DNA of 64,000 nucleotides. Origin: CBDAPU01 sp965198875 (GTDB lineage: Bacteria; Pseudomonadota; Gammaproteobacteria; Eutrophobiales; Eutrophobiaceae). Below, piece by piece: positions 37,798-47,385 of the stretch (position 1 is the first letter of the stretch; each line of letters opens with the position of its first letter). The position numbers and the translations under genes are program-made. The stretch covers positions 744,001 through 808,000 of the forward strand of contig CBDAPU010000001.1 of the NCBI GenBank assembly GCA_965198875.1. Direction: 5' to 3'. Under the pieces are notes generated by a model, which searched no databases, was not told the DNA's origin, and saw only the letters and a list, made by a program, of their open reading frames with translations.

Positions 37798-38541
37798 TTA
37801 TAATTTATACCCTTTATGCAGGGCGACAATACCGGCGGATAAATTCAGATAATCAACCCTGGAGAAACCCGCCTCTTCCAGCATGTTTTTTAACCCCTGC
37901 TGCGGCGGGTGCATCCTGATGGACTCCACCAGGTATTGATAACTGGCCGGATCGCCTGTTACCCATTTTCCCAATGCGGGAATGACATGAAACGAATAGT
38001 TATCATAGAGTTGTTTCAAGATGGGCGAGATGATCTGTGAGAACTCCAGAATGATCAGGGCGCCCCCATATTTCAGCTTCTTGAACATCGATCTTAATGC
38101 CGCCGGTTTGTCAGTGACATTACGCAATCCAAAGGCAATCGTCACACAATCAAAATAATTATCCACAAACGGCAGGTTCTCTGCATTGCCGATGACGTAA
38201 TCCACTCCCGCTGTTACGCCCCTGTCGTAGAACCTGTCCCTGCCGTTCATTAACATCGAGCGGTTAAGATCACACATGATGATGCGGGCCTCTCTACCCA
38301 GTGACCTCTTCATCAAAAAAGACAGATCACCGGTCCCACAGGCGACATCGAGTATGACCGAGCCGGGCTTTAATCCTGAGACATGCACACAAAATCGTTT
38401 CCATATCCTGTGGACGCCAAAGGACATGAGATCATTCATCAGATCATAACGAGACGCTACCGAGCTGAAAACCTTATCTACCCGCCTGGTCTTCTCATCA
38501 GGGGAGAGTCGTTGATAACCAAAATCGACAAAATCATTCAT
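37798..38541 (-). CDS. ubiE: Ubiquinone/menaquinone C-methyltransferase UbiE
   Basis: The 247-residue SAM-dependent methyltransferase is UbiE. It has VDKVFSSVASRYDLMNDLMSFG at the N-terminus (start of the family signature), VILDVACGTGDLSFL for SAM binding and NAENLPFVDNYFDCVTIAFGLRN for the second signature. It C-methylates the benzoquinol intermediate in ubiquinone synthesis. Its ATG overlaps the upstream DUF971 stop by 4 bases, and it leads ubiE-ubiJ-ubiB. Confidence 0.97.
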   Translation of the reverse strand: MNDFVDFGYQRLSPDEKTRRVDKVFSSVASRYDLMNDLMSFGVHRIWKRFCVHVSGLKPGSVILDVACGTGDLSFLMKRSLGREARIIMCDLNRSMLMNGRDRFYDRGVTAGVDYVIGNAENLPFVDNYFDCVTIAFGLRNVTDKPAALRSMFKKLKYGGALIILEFSQIISPILKQLYDNYSFHVIPALGKWVTGDPASYQYLVESIRMHPPQQGLKNMLEEAGFSRVDYLNLSAGIVALHKGYKL

Positions 38542-38903
38542 GTTACGTTGCGCTCATAGCCGGCCACCTTCAGCGCATGAAGATAATCCCGCCAGTTTTT
38601 TTCCTGATTTTGACCGAGCTCATAAAGATAATCCCAGGTGTAAATGCCGGAGGCATGGCCATCATCAAAACACAGCTTCACGGCGTAACTGCCAACCGGC
38701 TCAATGCGATCAATGCCCACCTGCTCTTTGCCTGTTTGCAAGATCCCCTGACCGGGCCCATGGCCCCTGACCTCGGCGGAAGGGGAATACACCCGCAGCA
38801 ATTCACAACTCAAGCTGTAGCGCTCTCCACTTTCATATTCAATCAGTAGCTCTCTGGATTTTTTTTTCAGGCGAATGGATAGCGGTTTCAAACCCATGGT
38901 CAT
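38538..38903 (-). CDS. DUF971 (gamma-butyrobetaine hydroxylase N-terminal-like) protein
   Basis: This 121-residue protein has the DUF971 fold, with ELLRVYSPSAEVRGHG, GSYAVKLCFDDGHASGIYTWDYLYELG and a short C-terminal helix. The family occurs alone next to hslVU and ubiE in gamma- and betaproteobacteria. Relatives have been linked to iron-sulfur biology, but no function can be assigned here. A second ATG two codons downstream (38897) is better spaced from the GGGG ribosome site and may be the true start. It overlaps ubiE by 4 bases. Confidence 0.9.
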   Translation of the reverse strand: MTMGLKPLSIRLKKKSRELLIEYESGERYSLSCELLRVYSPSAEVRGHGPGQGILQTGKEQVGIDRIEPVGSYAVKLCFDDGHASGIYTWDYLYELGQNQEKNWRDYLHALKVAGYERNVT

Positions 38904-38914
38904 TACCCCATCCG

Positions 38915-40243
38915 CTAGAGTATGTAGCGGGTTAAGTCTTCATCGCCAATCAAATCATTCAGGTGATCATTGACATAGCCGGCGTCGATATGCACCCGCT
39001 TGCCGGTCGACTCCGGCGCATCAAAAGACAGGGTTTCAAGCAACCGCTCCATGACGGTATGCAATCGTCTGGCGCCGATGTTCTCTGTGGATTCATTCAC
39101 CTGCCAGGCGATCTCCGCAATCCTGGCGACCCCATCCTCGGAAAACGACAGGCTTACCTGCTCGGTTTTCATCAAGGCCACATACTGCGCCGTCAACGAG
39201 GCGTCCGGCTCAACCAGTATGCGGATAAACTCTTTCGCTCCCAGGGCGTCAAGCTCGACGCGTATCGGTAATCTGCCCTGCAACTCCGGGATCAGATCAG
39301 AGGGCCTCGAGAGATGAAACGCACCGGAGGCGATGAATAAAATATGATCGGTTTTGACCATGCCGTATTTTGTCGTCACAGTGGAGCCCTCCACCAATGG
39401 CAATAAATCACGCTGCACCCCTTCCCTTGATACGTCAGGGCCACTCGCCTCGGCGCGACGGGTGACTTTATCTATCTCATCTAGGAAGATGAGGCCATTT
39501 TGTTCAACGTTCTCCAGAGCGCGTAGCTTTATCTCATCCTCATTGATCAGTTTTGCCGCCTCCTCTTCCGCAAGCACTTTCAATGCCTCCCTGACTTTGA
39601 GTTTTCTGGTTCTTTTTTTGTTGTTGCCCATGTTCTGAAACAGGCCCTGTAACTGGCTGGTCATCTCCTCCATACCGGGCGGCGCCATGATCTCCACACC
39701 AATGGCCGGCATACTCACTTCAACCTCTATTTCCTTATCATCCAGCCCCCCCTCTCTTAACCTGTCACGGAACTTCTCTTTCGTTGGGTTGGCCTGATCT
39801 TCCTCCTCGCTGTCAGAGAATGTTCTCGCACTCGGCAGCAGTATTTCCAACACTCGATTTTCCGCCGCCACTTCGGCCCTGTCACGGACTTTTTCCATCT
39901 CCTCTTCCCGCATCATCTTCACCGCCACATCAGCCAGATCCCGGATGATCGACTCAACATCCCTGCCAACGTATCCCACTTCCGTGAACTTGGTGGCTTC
40001 AATCTTTATAAACGGGGCATTCGCCAGCTTGGCCAGTCTCCGGGCAATTTCTGTTTTGCCAACACCAGTGGGGCCGATCATGAGGATATTCTTTGGCGTG
40101 ATCTCGTTGCGTAACCCTGCATCCACCTGGGCACGACGCCAGCGATTACGCAGGGCAATGGCCACAGCTCGCTTTGCACAATCCTGACCGATGATATGTT
40201 TGTTTAATTCAGCGACAATTTGTTTGGGGGTTAATGCGTCCAT
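38915..40243 (-). CDS. hslU: ATP-dependent protease ATPase subunit HslU
   Basis: The 442-residue AAA+ protein is HslU (ClpY), the unfoldase of the HslUV protease. Walker A is GPTGVGKTE (residues 57-65) and Walker B is [10 protein letters not shown]. The inserted I domain contains the [13 protein letters not shown] segment, and the C-terminal tail LTRYIL docks into HslV. It follows hslV by 6 bases, as expected. Confidence 0.98.
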   Translation of the reverse strand: MDALTPKQIVAELNKHIIGQDCAKRAVAIALRNRWRRAQVDAGLRNEITPKNILMIGPTGVGKTEIARRLAKLANAPFIKIEATKFTEVGYVGRDVESIIRDLADVAVKMMREEEMEKVRDRAEVAAENRVLEILLPSARTFSDSEEEDQANPTKEKFRDRLREGGLDDKEIEVEVSMPAIGVEIMAPPGMEEMTSQLQGLFQNMGNNKKRTRKLKVREALKVLAEEEAAKLINEDEIKLRALENVEQNGLIFLDEIDKVTRRAEASGPDVSREGVQRDLLPLVEGSTVTTKYGMVKTDHILFIASGAFHLSRPSDLIPELQGRLPIRVELDALGAKEFIRILVEPDASLTAQYVALMKTEQVSLSFSEDGVARIAEIAWQVNESTENIGARRLHTVMERLLETLSFDAPESTGKRVHIDAGYVNDHLNDLIGDEDLTRYIL

Positions 40244-40249
40244 TATTTT

Positions 40250-40795
40250 TTAATCCGCTGATGAGAGCGTCTCAATGGTGAGGTGCTCATTCGTGTAAAT
40301 ACAAATATCGCTGGCGATATGCAGCGCTTTCTCGACAATGCGGCGGGCATCTAGCTCGGTATTCTCCAGCAACGCTTTGGCGGCGGCCTTTGCATAAGAG
40401 CCGCCGGAGCCTATGGCCATGACGTCATCTTCCGGTTCAATCACATCACCATTGCCTGAGATGATCAGGGAATGGGCCTCATCAACAACACACAACATCG
40501 CCTCAAGACGTCTTAACATACGATCTGTGCGCCAGTCCTTGGCAAGCTCAACGGCCGAGCGCATGAAGTTTCCCTGGTGAGCCTCCAGCTTGGCTTCAAA
40601 GCGTTCAAAAAGGGTAAACGCATCTGCCGTACCGCCGGCAAACCCCGCCAGCACCCTGTCACGATAAAACCTTCTTATTTTGCTGGCGTTAGCTTTCATC
40701 ACGGTATCGCCCAGTGACACCTGACCATCACCGCCGATCACCACTTGCTTATCCCGCCTCACCGACAAGATGGTGGTGCCTCTGAATTGTTCCAA
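40250..40795 (-). CDS. hslV: ATP-dependent protease peptidase subunit HslV
   Basis: HslV is the threonine protease partner of HslU. The short leader MEQFRG would be removed to expose the catalytic Thr of [21 protein letters not shown] and [20 protein letters not shown] are family signatures. The TTG at 40795 is chosen (181 residues) because AGGAG is 7 bases upstream, whereas the earlier GTG at 40801 is only one base from it. A heat-shock-like promoter candidate precedes it. Confidence 0.96.
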   Translation of the reverse strand: MEQFRGTTILSVRRDKQVVIGGDGQVSLGDTVMKANASKIRRFYRDRVLAGFAGGTADAFTLFERFEAKLEAHQGNFMRSAVELAKDWRTDRMLRRLEAMLCVVDEAHSLIISGNGDVIEPEDDVMAIGSGGSYAKAAAKALLENTELDARRIVEKALHIASDICIYTNEHLTIETLSSAD

Positions 40796-40816
40796 TCTCA
40801 CTCTCCTGCCCGGGTA

Positions 40817-40842
40817 ATATGCGCCGTTCTATCCTTTTCAGG
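40817..40842 (-). promoter_or_regulatory. Candidate sigma-32 (heat-shock) promoter for hslVU
   Basis: On the minus strand CCTGAAA (40842-40836, consensus CTTGAAA) and GCGCATAT (40824-40817, consensus CCCCATNT) are separated by 11 bases, about 20 bases before the hslV start. hslVU is under sigma-32 in E. coli. The spacing is at the short limit and the -10 has two mismatches. Confidence 0.35.
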
Positions 40843-40936
40843 CGATCACGGCAAAAGAGGATATTGTACACCAATAGTTGGATGCACGACCGTTATCACA
40901 TCCGGCTCCATATTCATCGAAAACGGCTGCGGATGA

Positions 40937-41827
40937 CTATGACTTCCTGGCGCGCGGGTGCGCTTTGTCGTAGACCTGCGCCAGGTGTTGAAAGTCCAGA
41001 TGGGTGTATATTTGTGTGGTACTGATATCGGCATGACCTAATAATTCCTGTACCGCGCGCAGATCACCGCTTGATTCGAGAATATGTGTTGCAAATGAGT
41101 GACGCAACATATGTGGATGCACATGGGTATTCAAGCCCTGCCTGATCGCCCAGTGGCGAAGTCGCTGTTGTATTGAGCGCGCGCTGATCCTGCCCCCTCT
41201 TTTGCTCACAAACAGGGCCTGCTCATCCTCAGCCGCTAATTGCGGGCGTATAGCCAACCAGGCCTGAATGGCTGATACGGCGTGTCTGCCCACAGGGACA
41301 ATGCGCTCTTTACTTCCCTTTCCCTTCACTGTAACAGTCGCATCATCGGCATGAATACTGTCCAGATTCAAACCCACACATTCCGACAACCTCAAACCCG
41401 ATGAGTAGATCAATTCGAAGAGCGCCCTGTCACGCACGGCCAGTTGTGAATTATCCTCAATCGCAACCAGCTTCGTTGATTGATCGGCGTCCAGCGTTTT
41501 CGGCAATCGTTTTTTCGTCTTTGGCGTGATAATGCCTTTTGCCGGATTTTGTTTCACATCGCCATTTTCCAGCAAAAATTGATAAAAGGCGCGTATGGCC
41601 GAGAGATTTCTCTGCAAGCTCTTGCCACCGATCCCTTGTCTATGTCTTTGCGCGACAAAACCCCGTAACTGACGACCATCCACATCACGCCATCGCTCAA
41701 TACCTAACTGCTTGCAATAAGATAAAAACAGGCTCAGATCGCTTGAATACGCCTTGCGAGTGTGCGGCGAGAGATGGTGCAGGGTCTGCAAAAATGATCC
41801 TATTTTTTCAGCTTCCGGCTCTCTCAT
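40937..41827 (-). CDS. xerC: Tyrosine recombinase XerC
   Basis: The 296-residue site-specific recombinase resolves chromosome dimers at dif together with XerD. All catalytic residues are present: Arg146 (SSGLRLSE), Lys170, His239 and Arg242 (HMLRH), His265 (LGHAD) and Tyr274 (TTQIYTHLD). The N-terminal SAM-like core-binding domain covers about residues 5-95. The position between DUF484 and hslV, downstream of dapF, is the classical xerC location and distinguishes it from XerD. No dif site was identified in the window. Confidence 0.96.
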   Translation of the reverse strand: MREPEAEKIGSFLQTLHHLSPHTRKAYSSDLSLFLSYCKQLGIERWRDVDGRQLRGFVAQRHRQGIGGKSLQRNLSAIRAFYQFLLENGDVKQNPAKGIITPKTKKRLPKTLDADQSTKLVAIEDNSQLAVRDRALFELIYSSGLRLSECVGLNLDSIHADDATVTVKGKGSKERIVPVGRHAVSAIQAWLAIRPQLAAEDEQALFVSKRGGRISARSIQQRLRHWAIRQGLNTHVHPHMLRHSFATHILESSGDLRAVQELLGHADISTTQIYTHLDFQHLAQVYDKAHPRARKS

Positions 41828-41979
41828 ATCTCACTCAAAAATCAGCCGCCGTCAATCCCGTTACCCGCTATCAGACAAAGCCGGAGATGTTTTGCAACTG
41901 CGGGCGCAGACTTCTTTGCAGAGGCGAGGCATCAACACCTGTGAGATGAAAACGGGCGATGATTGATCTGCAAGAGCAG

Positions 41980-42684
41980 TCAACTGTCCGCTATCCAGGG
42001 TCTTAAAATAAAGCTGAGTACCTCACCCATGTTCGTCAGTAATTCCACCCCCATGCCTTCCTCAAACCTGTCCGCATCATGACTGCCGATCCCCATAACA
42101 CCGCTCCAGTTGCTCCCATGTAACGGCACTAACACGGCCGATGCAATATCATCACTTCCATCGCCAAATAAAAAAACCTGTTGCTGATATTTTAAGCGCC
42201 CGCTCACCGGCAGGCGTTTATCCATCATGGCTCTGAACAGGCGTACCTCACTCGCCTGTGTGCCGACAAACTCCTCGCCCGCACAGGGTTCAATAACAGC
42301 CGGCTCGGCAAACAGCCTAACCGCCACCTTATCAGCCCGGAAGTTGCGTTTCAGATCATCATACAGGGCCCTGAATATCTCTCCGGGATCGTCGGCATCC
42401 ATGAGGGTCAGCACAAGATGATGCATACGATGGGACAGTTCTTCGTTTGAGCGGGCGATCTCGATCAATTCATGCAGGCGTTTGCAGGTCTGCTCATGTC
42501 GTTCACGTAGCGCTTTGACCTGCTTCTCCACCAGCGAGATAACCTCACCCGAGGCATGGGGCAGTGTCATCTCCATAAGTAATGCCGAGCGATCGGAAAA
42601 AAAGCTCGGGTTCTCCCTCAGGTAATGTTCAACCTCATCGGCGGTAACCGAAACCATCTCCCGTGCCGGCTCTATAGCGCTCAT
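41980..42684 (-). CDS. DUF484 family protein
   Basis: This 234-residue DUF484 protein has a predicted helical N-terminus (VEHYLRENPSFFSDRSALL, the family hallmark), a coiled stretch (ISLVEKQVKALRERHEQT) and a GAF-like domain with VLVPLHGSNWSGVMGIGS. It is the conserved neighbour between dapF and xerC; no biochemical function is known. It overlaps dapF by 4 bases, and a 152-base gap separates it from xerC. Confidence 0.93.
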   Translation of the reverse strand: MSAIEPAREMVSVTADEVEHYLRENPSFFSDRSALLMEMTLPHASGEVISLVEKQVKALRERHEQTCKRLHELIEIARSNEELSHRMHHLVLTLMDADDPGEIFRALYDDLKRNFRADKVAVRLFAEPAVIEPCAGEEFVGTQASEVRLFRAMMDKRLPVSGRLKYQQQVFLFGDGSDDIASAVLVPLHGSNWSGVMGIGSHDADRFEEGMGVELLTNMGEVLSFILRPWIADS

Positions 42685-43511
42685 ATTTCAATTTGCCCCT
42701 TATAGACTGTTGTCGCCGGGCCTGTCATCCAGACTGGCGCACCCTCACCTTCCCATGATACCTTCAGATGACCGCCTTTCAAGGCGACATCGACGTCTTT
42801 ATGCAGATCATATTGCCCGATCCCCGCCACCACGGCGGCACAGGCGCCCGTGCCGCAGGCCCGTGTCTCACCCACCCCCCGTTCAAATACCCTTAATCTC
42901 ACATGAGAACCATCCACTATTTGCATAAACCCCACATTCACACCTTGAGGAAATAACCCATGTGCCTGGATTTGACGGCCTATCCGGGCAACGGGGGTCT
43001 CGTCAGTGTCTTCAACCAGTAAAACCGCATGGGGGTTGCCGATGGACAAGGCGATCACCTCTACGCTCATCTCTTCCAGCTTGAGTTGGTATCTCGGTTT
43101 CATCTCGCCGCTCGAGATGGGAATGTCCGCTGGTCTGAAACGGGGCACGCCCATGTTGACCCGAATACATGCGCCCTCCTCAAAATACGCCTTCACCGCT
43201 CCCGCATCGGTGTCGGCAACCAGCTCCGGCTTATCCAGCAAACCCTTATCACGCAAGAGTCGGGCGAGACAACGTATGCCGTTGCCACAATGCTCGGCCT
43301 CACTGCCGTCGGCATTGAAAATACGATAATGAAAATCCGCCTGTGCAACCCGGCTGGGCCTGATCATCAGTACTTGATCGCAACCAATCCCAAGACGGCG
43401 ATCGGCAATATGTCGTATCTGCTCCGGGTTGAGTGAGATCCGCCGCTCCAGGGCATTGAGTATGACGAAATCGTTACCGAGGCCGTGCATTTTTGTGAAC
43501 TCGAGCAACAT
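42681..43511 (-). CDS. dapF: Diaminopimelate epimerase
   Basis: The 276-residue protein is DapF, which converts LL- to meso-diaminopimelate for lysine and peptidoglycan synthesis using a two-cysteine mechanism. The cysteines are Cys75 (EHCGNGIRC) and Cys219 (TRACGTGAC). The MHGLGNDFVI start segment is typical, and the length is normal. It leads the minus-strand dapF-DUF484-xerC-hslV-hslU-DUF971-ubiE block. Confidence 0.98.
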   Translation of the reverse strand: MLLEFTKMHGLGNDFVILNALERRISLNPEQIRHIADRRLGIGCDQVLMIRPSRVAQADFHYRIFNADGSEAEHCGNGIRCLARLLRDKGLLDKPELVADTDAGAVKAYFEEGACIRVNMGVPRFRPADIPISSGEMKPRYQLKLEEMSVEVIALSIGNPHAVLLVEDTDETPVARIGRQIQAHGLFPQGVNVGFMQIVDGSHVRLRVFERGVGETRACGTGACAAVVAGIGQYDLHKDVDVALKGGHLKVSWEGEGAPVWMTGPATTVYKGQIEI

Positions 43512-43620
43512 GGCGCACAGATTACAGACTGGCGGCAGAACTTGCCAACACTTTGGCGGGATGGGAACTCTCGCTTTGTGCCGTTACATGCCGGGCTCAC
43601 TATCTCTGATAGCGCTTATT

Positions 43621-44721
43621 CTAAGGAGGATTGGGCGGGATCGGATCAGCGGCAATATGGATGGTTGATGTGGGGAAAGCGCATTCAGCGCCGTGGCCTT
43701 CAATGATTTCAATCACCCTCAACATCACATCCTGTTTGATTTCATGGAACCGGACCCAGTCCGTGGTCCTGGTAAACGTATAGATAAAAAAGTCCAGGGA
43801 TGAGGGCGCAAACTCGTTAAAGTTGACGATCAATGTTTGGGTTGCGTCAATTTCGGGATGCGCTTTTAGCATTGCCCTGACGTCTTCAACGATTATCGAC
43901 ATCTTGCCAACATCATCGTAGCGTATGCCGATGGTTTCATAGATCCGCCTGTTGCTCATCCTGGAGGGGTTCTCCACGGCAATGCCGGTGAAGATGGCGT
44001 TTGGCACATACAGGGGTCGCTTGTCAAACGTTTGTATTCGCGTTAATCGCCAGCCGATATCTTCAACAGTGCCTTCTATCTGTTTATCGGGAGAGCGGAT
44101 CCAGTCGCCCACATCAAAAGGCCGGTCCAGATAGATCATCAAGCCACCGAAAAAATTCGCCAATAAATCCCTGGCGGCGAAACCAACCGCAATGCCGCCG
44201 ATCCCGCCAAACGCCAGCACCCCGGATATGCTATACCCCAGCGTCTGCAAAATGACTAAAAAAGCCGTGATGATAATGGAGACACGCAGTAGTTTTGCAA
44301 TCGCATCGGCCGTGGTGCGATCAAACGGCTCGCCCGCCGCGACACATTTTTGCACCAGGTTGCGCTCCGCCTTCTTTATGAAGCGCACTAAAAACCAGGC
44401 GAAAATAACAATGACGCCGACCTCTCGGATGGGGCTGATGGCGGCGAAAATAACCGCATCCGACTGGCTTTGGACGATTTGTGCGGCAAAAGTGACGCCA
44501 ACAAGCCAGATAAGCGCGCTCAGTGGTTTTGTAGCGGAGTGGATTAAGGCGTCATCCCAGTAGTTTTTCGTTTTCTCCGCCTTGATCAGCAGCCTTTTCA
44601 ACACGCCTTTTTGCGCCCAGTTGATCAGTAACGTGAGAAAAACAATGATGAATACCTGCAGGATCCAGGAGCCGTTCTGAAAGTAATTCGGTATGTCCGT
44701 TATTGCCCGATCAAAATCCAT
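43621..44721 (-). CDS. MscS-family mechanosensitive ion channel
   Basis: This 366-residue membrane protein has several N-terminal helices (ILQVFIIVFLTLLINWA, LSALIWLVGVTFAAQIV, VGVIVIFAWFLVRFI). The pore-lining TM3 region is GVLAFGGIGGIAVGFAARDLLANFFGGL, followed by the cytoplasmic beta domain FDVGDWIRSPDKQIEGTVEDIGWRLTRI. It releases solutes on hypo-osmotic shock. The ATG at 44721 is preferred to a GTG two codons upstream because GAGG is then correctly spaced. It lies between the TraB/GumN gene and dapF. Confidence 0.93.
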   Translation of the reverse strand: MDFDRAITDIPNYFQNGSWILQVFIIVFLTLLINWAQKGVLKRLLIKAEKTKNYWDDALIHSATKPLSALIWLVGVTFAAQIVQSQSDAVIFAAISPIREVGVIVIFAWFLVRFIKKAERNLVQKCVAAGEPFDRTTADAIAKLLRVSIIITAFLVILQTLGYSISGVLAFGGIGGIAVGFAARDLLANFFGGLMIYLDRPFDVGDWIRSPDKQIEGTVEDIGWRLTRIQTFDKRPLYVPNAIFTGIAVENPSRMSNRRIYETIGIRYDDVGKMSIIVEDVRAMLKAHPEIDATQTLIVNFNEFAPSSLDFFIYTFTRTTDWVRFHEIKQDVMLRVIEIIEGHGAECAFPTSTIHIAADPIPPNPP

Positions 44722-44741
44722 CCCCACCTCATCTTTGGCGT

Positions 44742-45665
44742 CTAATACACCTTCGTGATCTCATAGCCCTGTTTTTCCAGCAACGCCAACACGCCCTCCA
44801 TGCCAGGCAAGTGCAAGGCCCCCACGGCAACAAAGGCCGCACCCTCTTCAAGCGCCGGCTGCATCCTCTCTACCATCGTGTAATTGCGCTTCGTCAGTAT
44901 GGTATCCATCAACGCCTCATACAGGGCATTATCAGCAAACCCATAACGCTGGCCGTATGCATACAGTCCCGCCAGGTCTTTCTGCATATACAGTGCGATC
45001 ATCTTATCGAAGTCATCTTCAATTAAGTCATAGTGACAGACCGCATCGGTTAATAATTGCCGCTGCTCACCCATGGCCAACTGGTTAAATAACTCGCCCT
45101 GCTCCTGTAGTGTCTCAAGGCCAGCGACTTCCAGGCCCGCCTGTTGCGCTTGTTGCAACAACACCAGATCCAGCACGGCGCCCATATCGACTGGATAGCT
45201 CATGGTGATATAGGCCGCCCAGGGTTTCATTATGGAGACGACTTGCCGGTTCAGATGATAGGCTTCCAGTATGTCCACGGCCCTTGAAAAAATCCCGGGC
45301 GGCACAACATCATCAAGCCTTGTGTCGTCATTAAAAAACATCATCTGCTCCATTAAAAACATCTGCTCCGGATCGGGCAGGGCCTCCATGAGGAACACCT
45401 CGCTGGCCGTCAGCATGGGTTCAATCGCATCCAGGTGGGATAAAATGGCTTCATTGGACACATGGATGGTGCCGAAAATATGACTGGGCATTGCGCCCTG
45501 TTTTTCTACTCGCCATAGCAACCCCTGGCTGAATTGATGCGGCCCGGGGTAGGCGCCCGCCTCGACGTGTATCGGCCTGCATGCAGGCGAGATGGGCTCT
45601 TTCGCCAATAGCGGATTGGAAAAAACCAGCAAGAGAAAGATAACAAGATTGTTGCGATTAAACAT
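44742..45665 (-). CDS. TraB/GumN family protein
   Basis: This 307-residue protein has a signal peptide or N-terminal anchor (NLVIFLLLVFSNPLLA) and the two TraB/GumN motifs: SHIFGTIHV (GTxH) near residue 70, and FVAVGALHLPGMEG near the C-terminus. Family members resemble metalloprotease-like folds; no substrate is known. The ATG at 45665 is chosen because GAGG lies 8 bases upstream and the signal peptide then starts at once. The longer frame would overlap the end of nagZ. Confidence 0.87.
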   Translation of the reverse strand: MFNRNNLVIFLLLVFSNPLLAKEPISPACRPIHVEAGAYPGPHQFSQGLLWRVEKQGAMPSHIFGTIHVSNEAILSHLDAIEPMLTASEVFLMEALPDPEQMFLMEQMMFFNDDTRLDDVVPPGIFSRAVDILEAYHLNRQVVSIMKPWAAYITMSYPVDMGAVLDLVLLQQAQQAGLEVAGLETLQEQGELFNQLAMGEQRQLLTDAVCHYDLIEDDFDKMIALYMQKDLAGLYAYGQRYGFADNALYEALMDTILTKRNYTMVERMQPALEEGAAFVAVGALHLPGMEGVLALLEKQGYEITKVY

Positions 45666-45693
45666 GATCATCACCTCATCCAGGTTCACGGCT

Positions 45694-46716
45694 TTATGCC
45701 AGTTCATGGATCATCCCTCTGATCTTCCTGCACCGCGCATCGGTCAATAAATCCTCATATGACCGCTCAGGTTCCCTGCCACGGACATCCATCAACCTCT
45801 CCTGAGATCCCGGCTGCATTTCCCATTGTAATCTCTGCAATATAGAAATAGCCGCAGGTTGATTATTACACACCAACACCATGTCACAACCAGCATCCAA
45901 GGCGGCATAGGCGCGCGCCGTGTAACTGCCGGCAACCCCCGCCCCCGCCATATTCAGATCATCGCTGAAGATGACCCCCTGAAAGCCTAACCTGTTACGC
46001 AGAATGTCATCTAGCCAGATCCGGGAAAACCCCGCCGGCTTGTCATCGACCTGTTCATAGATGACATGGGCGGGCATTATTGCCGCAAGACCGGCATTGA
46101 TCAAACGCTCAAACGGCGCCAGATCCGCCGCTAATATATCCTCATAACGCCGCTTATCAACTGGCGTCTCCTCGTGTGAGTCCTCTCTCACATGGCCGTG
46201 ACCGGGGAAGTGTTTGCCCACGGCCATCATGCCGGCGGCGCCCATGCCTTTCATTAAATACCGGCCCAGCTCCGCCACCACGTCAGGGCAGTGATGGTAT
46301 GTGCGCTCTCCCATGAATGCGCTGATCCCCGCATCGAGATCCAGAACCGGCGTAAAACTGAGATCCACACCCACCGACAACAACTCACTGGCCAGCAACC
46401 AACCCACGTTTTCAACCAGCGAGAGTGCGCGGCCTTCATCTTTATCATACAGCTCGCCAAAACATCGGGCGGGCGGTAGCCGGGTAAAGCCGTCAAGGAA
46501 GCGTTGTACCCGTCCGCCTTCATGATCCACGGCGATGATCAGAGCAGGTTCACGCAGTGCATGAATGTGCGATGTTAATGCGATTAACGTCCCCGGGTCC
46601 CGATAGTTTCGGGAGAATAAGATCACGCCGCCAACCAGCGGGTGCAACAACATCTCCCGCTCATCGGCCTCTAGCTCGGCGCCTCGCAGGTCCAGCATAA
46701 CCGGCCCTAATGGCAT
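45694..46716 (-). CDS. nagZ: Beta-N-acetylhexosaminidase NagZ
   Basis: The 340-residue GH3 enzyme is NagZ, which removes GlcNAc from anhydro-muropeptides in the cytoplasm during peptidoglycan recycling. VDHEGGRVQRF and the signature KHFPGHGHVREDSHEE with the catalytic Asp/His pair are present, and ILFSDDLNMAGAG contains the nucleophile Asp. No signal peptide is visible. It follows the L,D-transpeptidase gene on the same strand, so both may contribute to cell-wall turnover. Confidence 0.96.
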   Translation of the reverse strand: MPLGPVMLDLRGAELEADEREMLLHPLVGGVILFSRNYRDPGTLIALTSHIHALREPALIIAVDHEGGRVQRFLDGFTRLPPARCFGELYDKDEGRALSLVENVGWLLASELLSVGVDLSFTPVLDLDAGISAFMGERTYHHCPDVVAELGRYLMKGMGAAGMMAVGKHFPGHGHVREDSHEETPVDKRRYEDILAADLAPFERLINAGLAAIMPAHVIYEQVDDKPAGFSRIWLDDILRNRLGFQGVIFSDDLNMAGAGVAGSYTARAYAALDAGCDMVLVCNNQPAAISILQRLQWEMQPGSQERLMDVRGREPERSYEDLLTDARCRKIRGMIHELA

Positions 46717-46863
46717 ATCAGTCTCTCATCCCCCTGTTTGTCTCAACGTTCACAGCGCCCGATCGCCATCACATCAACGGCTACAGGGCCGGGCATTTTT
46801 ATATCATTAAAAAGCCAGATGCGACAACTCCCGCCCATGGGCCCCTGTTAGCGGCACATCATT

Positions 46864-47385
46864 TTATTCAAATAATATGACCTCACAACCCTCGCTCACC
46901 AGATCAAATAACTCGATCACATCAGCATTACCCATGCGTATGCACCCTGCTGAACCCGCCTCTCCCATCTTGACGTCATCCGGTGAGCCGTGGATGTATA
47001 TGTATCGGCTGTAGGTGTCTACATCGCCGCCTTTATTCAATCCCGGCTCCTCCCCCTGCAACCACAGAATGCGGGTCAATATCCAGTCACGCTCAGGGTG
47101 TCGTGCTTTTAATTCATAGTGATAAATCTCACCGGTAGGTTCTCTGCCAATGAAGACGGTATTGGGCCTGGCGCCTGCACCAATCTTCTCAGCGATAGTG
47201 TGTTTGCCCCTGGGCGTACAGCCACTGTGGAGCCTCTCCCCCGGGCCATTTTTAGCGGTCGATACGGGGTAGGTCTTGATAACGACATGGTTATTTTTTA
47301 GATCCAGCCTCTGCTCGCCCAGGTCGATCAGGATATGATGTTTTTCTGGCGCCACAGGATCATTCAAATACAGCGATGGGTTCAA
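46864..47385 (-). CDS. L,D-transpeptidase (YkuD family) lacking an obvious signal peptide
   Basis: This 173-residue protein is essentially only a YkuD catalytic domain, with His132 (IYIHGSP) and Cys148 (SAGCIRMGN) as active-site residues. YkuD enzymes make 3-3 crosslinks or anchor lipoproteins in the periplasm, yet no signal peptide precedes the domain. The TTG start at 47385 lies within the degraded rlmD tail, sharing bases with its TGA, and no ribosome site is clear. Either the export signal was lost, or the protein acts in the cytoplasm next to nagZ. Confidence 0.85.
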   Translation of the reverse strand: MNPSLYLNDPVAPEKHHILIDLGEQRLDLKNNHVVIKTYPVSTAKNGPGERLHSGCTPRGKHTIAEKIGAGARPNTVFIGREPTGEIYHYELKARHPERDWILTRILWLQGEEPGLNKGGDVDTYSRYIYIHGSPDDVKMGEAGSAGCIRMGNADVIELFDLVSEGCEVILFE

